Source: Vibrio barjaei (GTDB lineage Bacteria > Pseudomonadota > Gammaproteobacteria > Enterobacterales > Vibrionaceae). Taken from it: a stretch of DNA of 64,000 nucleotides. This document shows, piece after piece, positions 44,158 through 53,990 of the stretch. The stretch is taken from the NCBI RefSeq assembly GCF_001639065.2, contig NZ_LQXO02000022.1, forward strand, positions 1-64,000. The letters run 5' to 3'. Position 1 is the first letter of the stretch, and each line of letters starts with the position of its first letter. The notes below the pieces were generated by a model, which saw only the letters and a program-made list of their open reading frames with translations, made no database searches and was not told where the DNA came from. Both the position numbers and the translations under genes were made by a program.

Positions 44158-45846
44158 TTAGTCCAGCTCTCTCAATGGAGAGCCTATTCGTTGTGTTTGT
44201 TCCCAGTTCGGTGCGAGCCAAACAGGTTGTTTGTCTTGTTGAAGAGGCTTACCCAAGATGATGTCGGCAGCGCGCTCGGCAACCATGATGGTTGGACCGT
44301 TAAGGTTACCGTTTGGAATCGTTGGGAAAATGGAAGAATCGACCACGCGTAGTGCCTTGATACCGCGAACGCGGCACTGCTCGTCGAGCACGGCTAGTGG
44401 GTCATTATCGGCCCCCATTTTGCAGCTGCAAGACGGGTGATATGCGCTTTCTACGTTCTGCTTTACCCACTCATCGATAGCGTCGTCGCTTTGAATATGG
44501 AGCCCAGGTTGAATCTCATCACCGCGGAAAGCGTCCATTGCGGGCTGATTTAGAATCTCACGAGTCAGGCGAATACAGTCTCGCCAATCTTGGCGATCTT
44601 GCTTGGTCGAGATGTAATTGAACTCAATTAATGGCTTGTCATGCGGATTTGCCGAACGAATCTCCACAGTGCCACGGCTCTCGGGTTTATTAGGCCCCAC
44701 ATGCACTTGGAAACCATGCCCATCAAACGCCGCTTGTCCGTCATAGCGCATGGCAGCCGGAAGAAAATGGTATTGAATGTTGGGCCACTTCAGTCCTTTC
44801 CGGGAACGAATAAACGCGCAAGATTCAAAGTGATTGGTCGCACCTAAGCCTTTGCGAGTAAGAATCCATTCTGCGCCAATAAGCCCTTTGCTCACCAAAC
44901 CGAGTTTGCTGTTTAGCGTGATTGGCTGAGAGCAGTGGTATTGGAAATACACTTCAAGGTGGTCTTGAAGATTAACACCTACACCAGCGAGATCGTGTTC
45001 TACAGTAACGCCTGCGCGCTCCAACACCTTTTTAGGGCCAATTCCGGAAAGCTGCAAGAGCTGCACTGAACCGATAGAACCAGCACTAGAAATGACCTCT
45101 TTGTTTACTTTGGCATCGACGACAATACCAGACTTTTCATACTGAACGCCGACAGCTTGCTTATTTTCCAATAGGACTTTATGAACCACGACACCTTTGA
45201 TCAGCGTGAGATTAGGTCGTTTGACGGCACGTCTTAAATAGGCATTTGATGTAGAGGCTCTGACCCCTTTATCTACGGTCATATGCATTGGGCCAAAGCC
45301 TTCTTGCTGGTAACCGTTATAGTCTTGAGTTTCTGGGTAACCCGCTTCTTTGCCAGCATCTATAAAGGCTTGGTAGAGCGGATTGCGAGTCATGTTATTG
45401 CCATTGCAGGTGCCAACTGGGCCGTCACCACCACGATAATCATCGCTGCCACCATCCCACGACTCTGCACGGCGGAAATAGGGTAAACAAGTTTGGTAGT
45501 TCCAACCTTTTGCACCTTGTTGTTCCCATTGGTCGAAATCACAAGCATGCCCGCGAACATACACCATTCCGTTAATGGATGAGCTACCGCCAAGCACTTT
45601 ACCGCGAGGGCAATGTAGCTTGCGTCCATCTAGCCCCGCCTCTTCAGTGGTTTCAAATTGCCAAGCGTATTTTTCGGTGTTCATTGGGTAAGAAAGGGCC
45701 GTTGGCATCTGAATAAAAATACTTTTATCGCTGCCACCTGCTTCTAATAGCAATACAGAGTGTTCACCGCTTTCTGTTAGTCGGTCCGCCAAAACACAGC
45801 CGGCCGAACCCGCGCCGACGATAATATAATCGTAGCGTTGTTCCAT
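44158..45846 (-). CDS. betA: Choline dehydrogenase
   Basis: Oxidises choline to betaine aldehyde, membrane-associated, FAD-dependent. 562 residues; E. coli BetA is 556. GMC oxidoreductase marks: FAD site [20 protein letters not shown] at 5-24, [20 protein letters not shown] near 79, and the C-terminal catalytic His region [20 protein letters not shown] near 467 and [20 protein letters not shown] near 513. It follows betB by 23 bases and precedes choX. Confidence 0.95.
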   Translation of the reverse strand: MEQRYDYIIVGAGSAGCVLADRLTESGEHSVLLLEAGGSDKSIFIQMPTALSYPMNTEKYAWQFETTEEAGLDGRKLHCPRGKVLGGSSSINGMVYVRGHACDFDQWEQQGAKGWNYQTCLPYFRRAESWDGGSDDYRGGDGPVGTCNGNNMTRNPLYQAFIDAGKEAGYPETQDYNGYQQEGFGPMHMTVDKGVRASTSNAYLRRAVKRPNLTLIKGVVVHKVLLENKQAVGVQYEKSGIVVDAKVNKEVISSAGSIGSVQLLQLSGIGPKKVLERAGVTVEHDLAGVGVNLQDHLEVYFQYHCSQPITLNSKLGLVSKGLIGAEWILTRKGLGATNHFESCAFIRSRKGLKWPNIQYHFLPAAMRYDGQAAFDGHGFQVHVGPNKPESRGTVEIRSANPHDKPLIEFNYISTKQDRQDWRDCIRLTREILNQPAMDAFRGDEIQPGLHIQSDDAIDEWVKQNVESAYHPSCSCKMGADNDPLAVLDEQCRVRGIKALRVVDSSIFPTIPNGNLNGPTIMVAERAADIILGKPLQQDKQPVWLAPNWEQTQRIGSPLRELD

Positions 45847-45869
45847 AATCTGTCTCCGTAAACTAATCG

Positions 45870-47330
45870 TTAGGCGTAAGGGCTGACGTATTCGCCAAGC
45901 TCGATTAAAACACTCTTGGTTTGGGTGTAATGCCTTAGAGTCTCAGGGCCATTTTCACGCCCAATACCGGAATGTTTGTATCCGCCTACAGGCATTTCGG
46001 CTGGAGAATCACCCCATGTGTTAACCCAGCAAATACCGGCTTGCATTTGATGAATAACGCGATGTGCTCGTGATAAATCTTGAGTGAAAAGCCCTGCGGC
46101 CAACCCATAATCGGTGTCGTTAGCGCGAGCAATAACGTCTTGTTCGTCATTGAAAGTAAGCACTGACATTACAGGTCCGAAAATCTCCTGCTGCACATGC
46201 GGCATGCTGTCGTCACAATCGACGAAGACAGTTGGAACGACGAAGTTACCTTTGTCTAATCCATTTTCAGTAGCCTGATAACCACCAGTCAGCAAGGTTG
46301 CACCACTTTGCTTAGCGCTTTCAATGGCGTCTAAAACCTTAGATAAATGTGCTTTTGAAATGAGAGCACCAACTTGAGTTTGGCTGTCCATCGGGTCGCC
46401 AACGATCAGTTTTTCGGTGCGGAATTTCAACTGCTCAATGAATGCTGAGTATAAAGACTCATGTACAAAGACACGGGTACCGTTAGTGCAGACCTCGCCT
46501 TGGGTATAGAAATTCGCGACCATAGCAGCGGACACCGCATCATCCAGTTTGGCGTCTTCAAAGATGATCATTGGCGACTTACCGCCAAGCTCCATGGTGA
46601 CGTGTTTAAGGGTTTGAGCACTATCTGCCATGACTTTCTTCCCTGTACCTGATTCACCGGTAAAGGAAACTTTGGCAATATCAGAATGTGCTGTCAGCAT
46701 CTGACCAACCCGATGATCACCTTGAATAACATTAAACACACCATCTGGTACTCCCGCTTCACTATAGATTTCCGCAAGCTTCAGTGCGCTTAGAGGCGTT
46801 TCTTCAGAAGGCTTGAAAATCATGGCATTACCCGCAGCAAGTGCCGGTGCAGACTTCCACATAGCAATTTGAATCGGGTAGTTCCAGGCGCCAATTCCCG
46901 CGCAGATGCCTAAAGGTTCACGTCTGGTGTAGAAAAACTGATTCTCGCTAAGTGGTTGTTGCTCACCTTGCAATGCTGGAGCGAGACCAGCGTAGTATTC
47001 AATGACATCGGCACCAGTGGCAATATCCACTTCAAGGGCTTCTTGTAGTGGTTTTCCGGTGTCAGTAACTTCGAGAGCAGCGAGTTCAGAATTGCGTTCG
47101 CGCAGCAATGCCACTGCCTTGAGAAGAATTCGACTGCGTTCAATGGGGCTCATCGCAGACCAAATGGCGAAGCCTTTTTTAGCAGATTCAATAGCAAACG
47201 CTACGTCCTCAGAATTTGCTTGGACGATTTCAGCTAAGGGTTCACCGTTAGCTGGATTATAGGTAGTAAAGTATTCGTCGGATGAGCCTTGTTGAAGTTG
47301 GCCGTCGATATAGAGTGTTTTCATATCCAT
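45870..47330 (-). CDS. betB: Betaine aldehyde dehydrogenase
   Basis: Oxidises betaine aldehyde to glycine betaine with NAD(P)+. 486 residues, family length about 490. ALDH marks: [20 protein letters not shown] near 150, NAD-binding [12 protein letters not shown] near 226-237, catalytic Glu in [13 protein letters not shown] near 250 and catalytic Cys in [17 protein letters not shown] near 285. The start ATG is one of two close codons (residues 1 and 3). Second gene of the betIBA operon. Confidence 0.95.
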   Translation of the reverse strand: MDMKTLYIDGQLQQGSSDEYFTTYNPANGEPLAEIVQANSEDVAFAIESAKKGFAIWSAMSPIERSRILLKAVALLRERNSELAALEVTDTGKPLQEALEVDIATGADVIEYYAGLAPALQGEQQPLSENQFFYTRREPLGICAGIGAWNYPIQIAMWKSAPALAAGNAMIFKPSEETPLSALKLAEIYSEAGVPDGVFNVIQGDHRVGQMLTAHSDIAKVSFTGESGTGKKVMADSAQTLKHVTMELGGKSPMIIFEDAKLDDAVSAAMVANFYTQGEVCTNGTRVFVHESLYSAFIEQLKFRTEKLIVGDPMDSQTQVGALISKAHLSKVLDAIESAKQSGATLLTGGYQATENGLDKGNFVVPTVFVDCDDSMPHVQQEIFGPVMSVLTFNDEQDVIARANDTDYGLAAGLFTQDLSRAHRVIHQMQAGICWVNTWGDSPAEMPVGGYKHSGIGRENGPETLRHYTQTKSVLIELGEYVSPYA

Positions 47331-47349
47331 TTGAAAGTCTGACTTATGA

Positions 47350-47946
47350 TTATTTTAATGAGTAAAAAGTGAGTTGCTTATCGAGATAATCGTTGATGAT
47401 GAAACGGGCCTTTTCAGCGTCAATACCTTCTGGGGTCAAGGTGCCTCTTAGCCAAATTCCATCGATAAGCGCAGCGATACCGTTAGCAACGACATCGGCT
47501 TGTTCCGGTGTGAGCAAGGTGTTGAGTTCAATCTTAAGGTGCGATAACAGGCGTTTTTCATTGACACGTTGTAGGCGCTTCAACTGGGCGTCGTGCATTG
47601 AATAAGACCAAAACGCTAACCAAGTTTTCGCCACTTTATTTTCTGCCTGAAATCCTACGAAATTGGCGTCAATAATGGCATTGATACGTTTAACGTGTTC
47701 TGTTTTGGGGATTTGACTCAGGTGAGAGGTCACTGTTTTAGAAAGCTGCCTTAGGATCTCTCGCATGGTCTCTTCAAGAAGGCCGTGTTTACCACCAAAA
47801 TAGTGGTTGATGATACCTGTAGAGACGCCGGCTTCCTTGGCAATTAACGAGATACTCGCGGCGTGCAAGCCCACACGATCTATAACAGACATGGCTGCTT
47901 GAACTAGCTGTGGTTTCCTGACTAATGGCATGCCAACCTTCGGCAT
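47350..47946 (-). CDS. betI: BetI, TetR-type repressor of the choline-betaine genes
   Basis: 198 residues, as for BetI. The helix-turn-helix [20 protein letters not shown] lies near residues 34-53 after the conserved [19 protein letters not shown] start, and [16 protein letters not shown] near 158 is the BetI-type C-terminus. It represses the bet operon in the absence of choline and heads the operon, 19 bases before betB. Confidence 0.95.
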   Translation of the reverse strand: MPKVGMPLVRKPQLVQAAMSVIDRVGLHAASISLIAKEAGVSTGIINHYFGGKHGLLEETMREILRQLSKTVTSHLSQIPKTEHVKRINAIIDANFVGFQAENKVAKTWLAFWSYSMHDAQLKRLQRVNEKRLLSHLKIELNTLLTPEQADVVANGIAALIDGIWLRGTLTPEGIDAEKARFIINDYLDKQLTFYSLK

Positions 47947-48334
47947 TTGAACTCCCTTTTATTTTTTATTGAACGTTCAGTTAAATATAAAATGCCTGAA
48001 AAAAGGTTTGAGTTCAAATTAAATTTCTCTTTTTTTGTAACCAGTAAGTAAACATTTTTTAACACAACTAAAGAGTGGGTCTATCATTCGGTACCAAAGA
48101 GACAGGTCAATAAAAGTGCTAAACCAAGTTGTATAGTTGATTTGTTGGTGTCTAATTTATTGATTTAAAATGATTGTTTTGGCTTGTAATTTGTCTGGGA
48201 GTGAAAGGTTTGGAATTTCGGTTCGGCGGAAAAACCATATTGAGTAGGCTGACTTAGTTCAATAAATATTTAGAGCACGAACTATTAAAGAATAATGACG
48301 CAAGAGAGTTGCGAAGAAAGGCAACTTGGAGAGG
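47947..48334. promoter_or_regulatory. bet operon upstream region
   Basis: About 390 bases upstream of betI without a gene. It is AT-rich near 47960-48060 and should hold the bet promoter and BetI/osmotic-control sites, but no site can be located with confidence. A small hairpin (AGTTGC/GCAACT at 48306-48325) lies near its kdgF end. Confidence 0.45.
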
Positions 48335-48373
48335 CGCAATGGGTAGTTAAGAGAGTCTCTACTGCCCATTGCG
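48335..48373. repeat. Hairpin downstream of kdgF
   Basis: CGCAATGGG (48335-48343) pairs with CCCATTGCG (48365-48373), with an inner AGAGA/TCTCT stem. It is 8 bases past the kdgF stop and lacks a T-run; it probably marks the transcript 3' end. Confidence 0.55.
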
Positions 48374-48380
48374 TTAGCGT

Positions 48381-48701
48381 TTAAACGAAGTCTTTACGCA
48401 TTGGGGTAAAGTTATCAATTAAGATACCTGCTTTTAAGCACTTACAGCCGTGCATAATGTTTGGCACTTTATAAATGGTATCACCAGCTTTGACGATTTT
48501 TGTCTCTTCACCTACCGTGAATTCAAATTCACCAGAGACAACATAGGTAATTTGCTCGTGAGGGTGGTTGTGCATTGGTGCAACCGTTCCATCTTCGAAA
48601 TGTACTTCGACAGTCATCATGTTTTCACAATGTGCCAACACTTTGCGGCGTAGGCCACCACCTTGATCTTCTAATGCTACATCTTTGTTGTATACGAACA
48701 T
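48381..48701 (-). CDS. kdgF: KdgF, cupin-type unsaturated uronate linearising enzyme
   Basis: Converts cyclic 4,5-unsaturated uronate monomers from pectin or alginate into the linear 5-keto sugar. 106 residues, one cupin barrel. The metal-binding motif APMHNHPHEQITYVVSGEFE (residues about 41-60, three His plus a Gln/Glu position) and a later His in NIMHGCKCL are present. Known KdgF proteins are of this length and sequence type. It follows a GntR regulator by 22 bases with a good AGAGGAA ribosome-binding site, so the two form an operon. It complements the uronate locus at 24935-38125. Confidence 0.88.
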   Translation of the reverse strand: MFVYNKDVALEDQGGGLRRKVLAHCENMMTVEVHFEDGTVAPMHNHPHEQITYVVSGEFEFTVGEETKIVKAGDTIYKVPNIMHGCKCLKAGILIDNFTPMRKDFV

Positions 48702-48723
48702 TGCTGTTTCCTCTAAATAAGGT

Positions 48724-49440
48724 TTAAACCGCCTCTAAAAGGGCAAGTCTTTGGTTGTGATCATCTAATAATTGGCGCGATGCGACTTTTGCAGAGTGTG
48801 CATCGCCAGTCATAATCGCGTCGTAAATACCCCTATGCTCTTCAATACAGAATCGCCCACCCACGGCTGCTTCATCGATGAATGTCTTGAAAAGCGATTC
48901 CAGAATATTGGCAAAAGGGACGTAAAACGGATTAGCTGTCGCTAAGAATATTGTTTTGTGAAAGGCGTGATCGTTGTGTGTCCACGCCGTGTAGTCGTGA
49001 CTAAACGCGGCCTGTTTCATGTTTTGAAAACAGACAGATAGCGCCTTACGATGCTCGATAGAGGCATTTCTTGCTGCCATGGAGCAGGCTTCTGGTTCAA
49101 TCGCCATGCGAAGTCCCAAAAATTGGGTGAGGAAGCGTTGGACATTATCGGTGTCTTTTACCCAGTCAAGGAATTGAGGATCCAGAAAGTGCCAATGGTG
49201 ACGAGCTGTCACATTAGTTCCGACTTTAGGTTTTGACTCGATTAAGCCTTTGGCAGAAAGCAGTTTAATGGACTCACGAAGCGCAGTGCGGCTGATGCCA
49301 AACTTCTCGCAAAGTTCTAACTCGCTCGGCAATTTTTCACCTTCTTCTAATTCACCAGTAAGGATTTTGCTGGCGATTTCTTTTGCCACTTGAACGTGAA
49401 TTCTTCTACTAGAGTCTGCCACGGTATGGAACGTAGCCAT
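48724..49440 (-). CDS. GntR-family (FCD) regulator, paralog 1
   Basis: 238 residues from the ATG at 49440, with AAGGTC 8 bases upstream. N-terminal GntR winged helix (about 10-75; LPSELELCEKFGISRTALRE, then SIKLLSAKGLIESKP) and C-terminal FCD/FadR-type domain with metal-ligand-like Asp and His residues (NDHAFHKTIFLATANPFYVP near 155). It shares much sequence with the divergent regulator at 49771 (ISRTALRE, the DPQ-W pattern, FCD His). FCD regulators commonly sense sugar acids, consistent with co-transcription with kdgF. Confidence 0.92.
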   Translation of the reverse strand: MATFHTVADSSRRIHVQVAKEIASKILTGELEEGEKLPSELELCEKFGISRTALRESIKLLSAKGLIESKPKVGTNVTARHHWHFLDPQFLDWVKDTDNVQRFLTQFLGLRMAIEPEACSMAARNASIEHRKALSVCFQNMKQAAFSHDYTAWTHNDHAFHKTIFLATANPFYVPFANILESLFKTFIDEAAVGGRFCIEEHRGIYDAIMTGDAHSAKVASRQLLDDHNQRLALLEAV

Positions 49441-49467
49441 AGTTCTGACCTTGTTGGTTGTTAGGTT

Positions 49468-49492
49468 CACACGTCAATTAAATTCACGTGTG
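49468..49492. promoter_or_regulatory. Inverted-repeat operator candidate between the GntR paralogs
   Basis: CACACGT (49468-49474) and ACGTGTG (49486-49492) are exact reverse complements around an AATTAAATT centre, 28 bases before paralog 1. A similar half-site, AACACGTAAATTA (49608-49620), lies closer to the divergent paralog. Confidence 0.45.
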
Positions 49493-49770
49493 TTTGTGTG
49501 ATAACTATATAGTAATACAATATCACTTAATTGCGTCAATGGACAAAATAGTAAAAAAACAATTCTAGGTCGCAAACTGGGCATGAGACTCGGATTATGT
49601 GATAGTTAACACGTAAATTAGCCGGTTATTAGGTAACAGAGTGGTTAGTTGGGGCAAAATGTAAGACATTTACACTGAATAAATGCGATGTATCACATCT
49701 ATTCTAGGAAGTTTAGTGATAGAATAGCTGCTAAAATAATACATAAACACTTTAAGTAAGCGATAAAGAT

Positions 49771-50490
49771 ATGTCAGGTAAGTTTAATTCTATTACGGGT
49801 TCAAAGCGCAGTATCCACGTACAGGTCGCTCGTGAAATTGCTCGAGGTGTTCTCTCTGGTGATTTGCCGGAAGGATCAATTATTCCAGGTGAAATGGCGT
49901 TGTGTGAACAATTTGGTATCAGCCGTACTGCACTTCGTGAAGCAGTTAAGCTATTGACGTCAAAAGGCTTACTTGAATCTCGACCTAAAATTGGTACACG
50001 TGTTGTTGATCGTGCGTATTGGAACTTTCTCGATCCACAGCTAATCGAGTGGATGGATGGCCTTAATGATGTAGAACAGTTTTGCGGCCAGTTCCTAGGG
50101 CTGCGCCGGGCTATTGAACCAGAAGCATGTGCGTTAGCAGCTAAGTTCGCGTCTGCAGAGCAACGTATTGAGCTGTCTGCGACTTTCCAAGAAATGGTAG
50201 AAGTGTCTAAAGAAGAAAACTTCGAGCAGTCTAAATGGTTAGATGTTGATACTCGTTTCCACAGTCTGATTTTTAATGCGACTGGTAATGACTTTTATCT
50301 CCCATTCGGCAATATTCTTACTACTATGTTCGTTAACTTTATCCAGTTCTCTTCAGACGGCGGCTCAACGTGTATCAACGAACACCGAGCTATTTACGAA
50401 GCGATTATGGCAGGGGATAGTGACAAGGCTCGTGAAGCGTCAGCGAACCATTTACGCGAAGAAAACCACAGGCTTCCTGTAGCAAGCTAA
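49771..50490 (+). CDS. GntR-family (FCD) regulator, paralog 2
   Basis: 239 residues. GntR winged helix (about 15-78; GEMALCEQFGISRTALREAV) and FCD domain with VDTRFHSLIFNATGNDFYLP near 155. The start region KRSIHVQVAREIARGVLSG matches RRIHVQVAKEIASKILTG of the divergent paralog, and both continue with a W-FLDPQ-L-W segment near residue 75, so the two arose by duplication. It probably regulates the uronate genes in concert with its partner (inference). A terminator follows. Confidence 0.92.
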   Translation: MSGKFNSITGSKRSIHVQVAREIARGVLSGDLPEGSIIPGEMALCEQFGISRTALREAVKLLTSKGLLESRPKIGTRVVDRAYWNFLDPQLIEWMDGLNDVEQFCGQFLGLRRAIEPEACALAAKFASAEQRIELSATFQEMVEVSKEENFEQSKWLDVDTRFHSLIFNATGNDFYLPFGNILTTMFVNFIQFSSDGGSTCINEHRAIYEAIMAGDSDKAREASANHLREENHRLPVAS

Positions 50491-50526
50491 CACCAAGAGG
50501 TGAGCGCGCTTGTTAACAATTTGAAG

Positions 50527-50556
50527 AAAAAGGCAGCATATAAGCTGCCTTTTTTG
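50527..50556 (+). terminator. Terminator after GntR paralog 2
   Basis: AAGGCAGC (50530-50537) pairs with GCTGCCTT (50544-50551), followed by T residues. Confidence 0.85.
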
Positions 50557-50623
50557 TATCTAAAGTACACCATTGCGAAACTTCTGCTGATATAATAATA
50601 CAAAATAAAGTTGGAAAATTCAC

Positions 50624-52531
50624 ATGCCTCACGCACTTCTACCCAATATCACGCAATTTCTATGTAGCGTTGATCCGTTCGATAAACTTCCCAAAGAGCT
50701 GGTTCGTAAGGTCGCTGCGGAAATAAAAATCACCTATTTGGGTAAAGGAGAGGTGATTGACCCTTGTAACGGGCAATCTGGGCTTAGCGGAGAAGGGGAG
50801 AGTTTGCCGAAAAGCCAACAGAAGTTTTTATATGTCATTCGAACTGGCTCTATGGAGCAACGCAAACCTGATGGCGTTCTTCGCGCAAGACTGGGAAGTG
50901 AAGATTTGTTTGGCTTTACTTTTCTCGATGATCAAGTTTCTAAAAAGGCGGGCTATCAAGCGGTTGCCATCGAAAATACGCTTCTGTATTTAATCCCTCA
51001 TTCTACGCTTGAAACTATCTTTAAACGTAATCCAGAGTACGCGGAACACTTTGCTTCTCAAGCGCAAGTTCGCCTTAAATCTGCACTAGATGTTGTTTGG
51101 TCGAATAAAGAAAAAGGTCTGTTTATTAAAAAGGTGTCTGACGTGGCGAGTGGAGTCATTGCGATTGTTGATGCTTCTATGTCGATTAAAGATGTTGCAC
51201 ACGAAATGCGAGTGGTTAAACGATCTTCAACCGCGGTGGTGTGTGACAACGGCAAGTTAGTTGGCCTGATGACGGATCGTGATATGACCAAACGAGTCAT
51301 CGCAGAAGGCCATGATAACAGTGCTCCGATTAGGGATGTGATGACGCCTAATCCACTGACAGTCAGCCCCAACGATCTGGTTTTGCATGCCGCATCATTG
51401 ATGATGCAACATAATGTTCGGGGTTTACCCGTTGTTTCTGAGGGTAAAGTAGTAGGCCTGCTGACCACTTCTCATTTGGTGCAGAATCATCGTATGCAGG
51501 CGATATTTCTTATTGAAAAAATCAAATATGCCACCAGCGTTCGTAATATGGCGAGTTTCACCACCGAACGTCAGGCTATATTTGAAGCTCTAGTGGAAGG
51601 AAATGTCGCTCCCGAGACCATAGGTCGCGTAATGTCGATGATTATGGATGCCTACAATCGTCGAATTATTCAAATTGCGATTGATAAACTGGGGGAACCA
51701 CCATGTCAGTTCTCGTGGATAGTTGCAGGCTCTCATGCTCGAAATGAAGTTCACATGCTTTCAGATCAAGACAATGCACTCATTCTTAGTGATGAGGCGA
51801 CCGAGAATGACAAAGTCTACTTCCGGCACTTATCGCAGTATGTCTCAAATGGGCTCGCTGCGTGCGGATATCCCTTGTGTCCGGGTAAGTTTATGGCAGC
51901 AACTCCTAAATGGTGTCAGCCATTGTCGACCTGGAAACACTACTATAAAAAGTGGGTATCGAACCCAGAGTACGAAAGACTGCTCAATATCAGCGTGTTC
52001 TTGGAAATTCGCTGCGTTTATGGTGAAGCGAGCTATGCCGATATGTTGCGCGATGAACTGCACTCCAATATTCGTAACAACCGTGAGTTTTTAGGGATCT
52101 TGACCCGAGACGCTATAAATACGTCACCTCCTCTTGGTGTTTTTAATAGCCTAGTGCTTGAAAAAACAGGCGAGAACAAGAAAACGTTGAATATAAAAAA
52201 GTACGCGATAAACCTCATTATAGATTTAGCGCGTATTTATGGTCTTGCGGTAGAGTGCGACTCGTCGAATACCGACGAACGATTTACTCAAGCCAATGAA
52301 CAAGGCATGTTAAGTGATGACTCATATAAAAACATTATCAACGCTTACCACTACATTCTTATGTTTAGACAGCATCATCAGCTACAAGCACTAAAGCGAG
52401 GTGAGCAGCCGGATAATCACATCAATCCCGATTCATTTGGCAGCTTTGAGCGTGGCAATTTGAAAGATGCATTTAGGATCATTTCTACGTTGCAAGATGC
52501 GGTTAAACTTCGGTTCGGTGGGAGGTTGTAA
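50624..52531 (+). CDS. cNMP-binding/CBS/DUF294 nucleotidyltransferase-like protein
   Basis: 635 residues in four modules: a cyclic-nucleotide-binding-like beta domain (about 8-145), a CBS pair (about 165-295; STAVVCDNGKLVGLMTDRDM and MTPNPLTVSPNDLVLHAASLM), a DUF294 nucleotidyltransferase-like domain with SWIVAGSHARNEVHMLSDQDN near 366 (the GS-x10-DxD type site), and a C-terminal helical DUF294 output domain. Proteins of this build are predicted signal-transducing nucleotidyltransferases and commonly pair with a DnaQ-like exonuclease and acetate-uptake genes. The exonuclease gene starts 3 bases after its stop. Confidence 0.88.
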   Translation: MPHALLPNITQFLCSVDPFDKLPKELVRKVAAEIKITYLGKGEVIDPCNGQSGLSGEGESLPKSQQKFLYVIRTGSMEQRKPDGVLRARLGSEDLFGFTFLDDQVSKKAGYQAVAIENTLLYLIPHSTLETIFKRNPEYAEHFASQAQVRLKSALDVVWSNKEKGLFIKKVSDVASGVIAIVDASMSIKDVAHEMRVVKRSSTAVVCDNGKLVGLMTDRDMTKRVIAEGHDNSAPIRDVMTPNPLTVSPNDLVLHAASLMMQHNVRGLPVVSEGKVVGLLTTSHLVQNHRMQAIFLIEKIKYATSVRNMASFTTERQAIFEALVEGNVAPETIGRVMSMIMDAYNRRIIQIAIDKLGEPPCQFSWIVAGSHARNEVHMLSDQDNALILSDEATENDKVYFRHLSQYVSNGLAACGYPLCPGKFMAATPKWCQPLSTWKHYYKKWVSNPEYERLLNISVFLEIRCVYGEASYADMLRDELHSNIRNNREFLGILTRDAINTSPPLGVFNSLVLEKTGENKKTLNIKKYAINLIIDLARIYGLAVECDSSNTDERFTQANEQGMLSDDSYKNIINAYHYILMFRQHHQLQALKRGEQPDNHINPDSFGSFERGNLKDAFRIISTLQDAVKLRFGGRL

Positions 52532-52534
52532 CTA

Positions 52535-53263
52535 GTGGCTGGTGTTTTGAAAAGCGTGATGAATCAATTTCACGTTTATAACCATTATCTCAAGCAAAGA
52601 CAGCGATATCTAGCCAATCAAAAGATACCCAATGAGCTGAGAAACTTGTTAAGTGAGCAGCCGCTGAGAATGGAGGCATTGGCGACAGAAGTCGAGTACT
52701 TAGTGCTGGATTTTGAAACGACTGGTTTAGATGCCGATACCAATACAATTCTTAGTTTAGGTTGGGTAGAGATTGCCAACTTTACGATCAATGTTGCCAG
52801 TGCAAAACAGCTGTTTATTGAGTCGCCAAGTGAGGTTAAGGCTGAAACCGCGGTTATAAACCATATCATGCCTGAAATGTTGCAAGATGGAGTCTCGTTA
52901 GATGCTGCGATGACACAGTTATTTCAAGCAGCAAAAAACAAAATATTGATTGCACACGGTTCGATGATTGAAGCGGCATTTGTTGATGAATATTTGACTC
53001 AGAAGTATGGGGTGTCAGATTTGCCGGTGATGTGGTTGGATACACTAGCTATCGAGAAGTCGATGGCTTTAGCGGTGAATAAAGATGCCGATATCGACGT
53101 TCGTCTGTCTGAGACTAGGAAGCGATACGGGCTACCTGAGTATAATGGACATGAGGCCTTAATTGATGCTATTGCAACCGCAGAGCTATTTTTGGCTCAG
53201 TCGACTCGACTGTTCAATAAACAGCACCCTTGTATTGGAAAATTGTACCGACTAAGCCAATAA
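52535..53263 (+). CDS. DnaQ-like 3'-5' exonuclease
   Basis: 242 residues, GTG start with GGGAGG 9 bases upstream and only 3 bases after the previous gene. DEDDh exonuclease motifs: ExoI VLDFETTGLDAD near 66-77, ExoII LIAHGSMIEAAFVDEYL near 140, and ExoIII YNGHEALIDAIATAELFL near 204, with the H and D of the DEDDh type. It resembles the proofreading subunit epsilon but lacks its C-terminal tail. Together with the DUF294 protein it forms a conserved two-gene unit whose substrate is unknown. Confidence 0.88.
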   Translation: MAGVLKSVMNQFHVYNHYLKQRQRYLANQKIPNELRNLLSEQPLRMEALATEVEYLVLDFETTGLDADTNTILSLGWVEIANFTINVASAKQLFIESPSEVKAETAVINHIMPEMLQDGVSLDAAMTQLFQAAKNKILIAHGSMIEAAFVDEYLTQKYGVSDLPVMWLDTLAIEKSMALAVNKDADIDVRLSETRKRYGLPEYNGHEALIDAIATAELFLAQSTRLFNKQHPCIGKLYRLSQ

Positions 53264-53269
53264 ATGGGT

Positions 53270-53302
53270 AAAAAAGAGGTGTCTATCAAGACACCTCTTT
53301 CT
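53270..53302. terminator. Terminator between exonuclease gene and kdgM remnant
   Basis: AAAGAGGTGTC (53273-53283) pairs with GACACCTCTTT (53290-53300); usable on both strands. Confidence 0.85.
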
Positions 53303-53322
53303 ACTGATTCCTGAATTACATC

Positions 53323-53990
53323 TTAGAAACTGTATGTGACACCCAGGCGGCTAAGTAGTTCGCGGCGATCTGTAACAGAATCGACGTTCACATCACCAAA
53401 CTCAACGTACGGTGCCCATTGGCCGAAGCTACGACGTGCTGTGGCGTTTAGCTCGTAGTTTGTGTCTTTGCCGTTGTACAAGATGTAACCATCTGTTGCT
53501 GCTTTATAATAGTTGCCTTCAAGCCCAAAGCGCCACTCGTTTACTGAATAGTTGATGTTAGCCGTTAGACGGTGACGACGTTCATTCTGTGCGTCTTCAC
53601 CGTTGTTTTGACGAATGTCATAACGATAACGACCACTCAAGCTGAGCCCTTCAACACTATCCAGTGCGTACGTCACGCGGAGCTGTGGTTTGTAAGTCAT
53701 ACCCGCCGAACGAGCTTCTATAGGCATACCGGTTGAATAGTCCAGTTGTCGTTAATCTTAAAACGATAACCTAAATCAAGCTCCCAACCGTTATTTTGCA
53801 AGTCTTTAAGAAACGCGCCATCTTCTCCTTTGAACTTTAACTCACCGCTATAGTAAAAGTTACCGATACTGTCACCCATTTTGATGCGCGTCGCGTGTTG
53901 CTCGTTTGTGTGCTTGTACTCGGTACGTATATCCAAAGAAGCTGCGCTTACCGCTGCTGTCGCGAACACAGAAACTAATGCCACATTGAA
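53323..53990 (-). pseudogene. kdgM: KdgM-family oligogalacturonate porin, broken
   Basis: An outer-membrane porin of the KdgM type (barrel strands such as LDIRTEYKHTNEQHATRIKM, YSGELKFKGED, ELDLGYRFKINDNW, C-terminal LGVTYSF). It is damaged twice. First, the open frame ends at 53718 in INDNWTIQPVCL, while the continuation (GMPIEARSAGMTYKPQLRV) lies in another frame; one missing G at about 53731 explains this. Second, the N-terminus is incomplete: the signal peptide core FNVALVSVFATAAVSA is present without its initiator and upstream promoter, and the sequence before it belongs to a different gene. It is therefore non-functional unless a frameshift and a new start are used. Confidence 0.85.
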
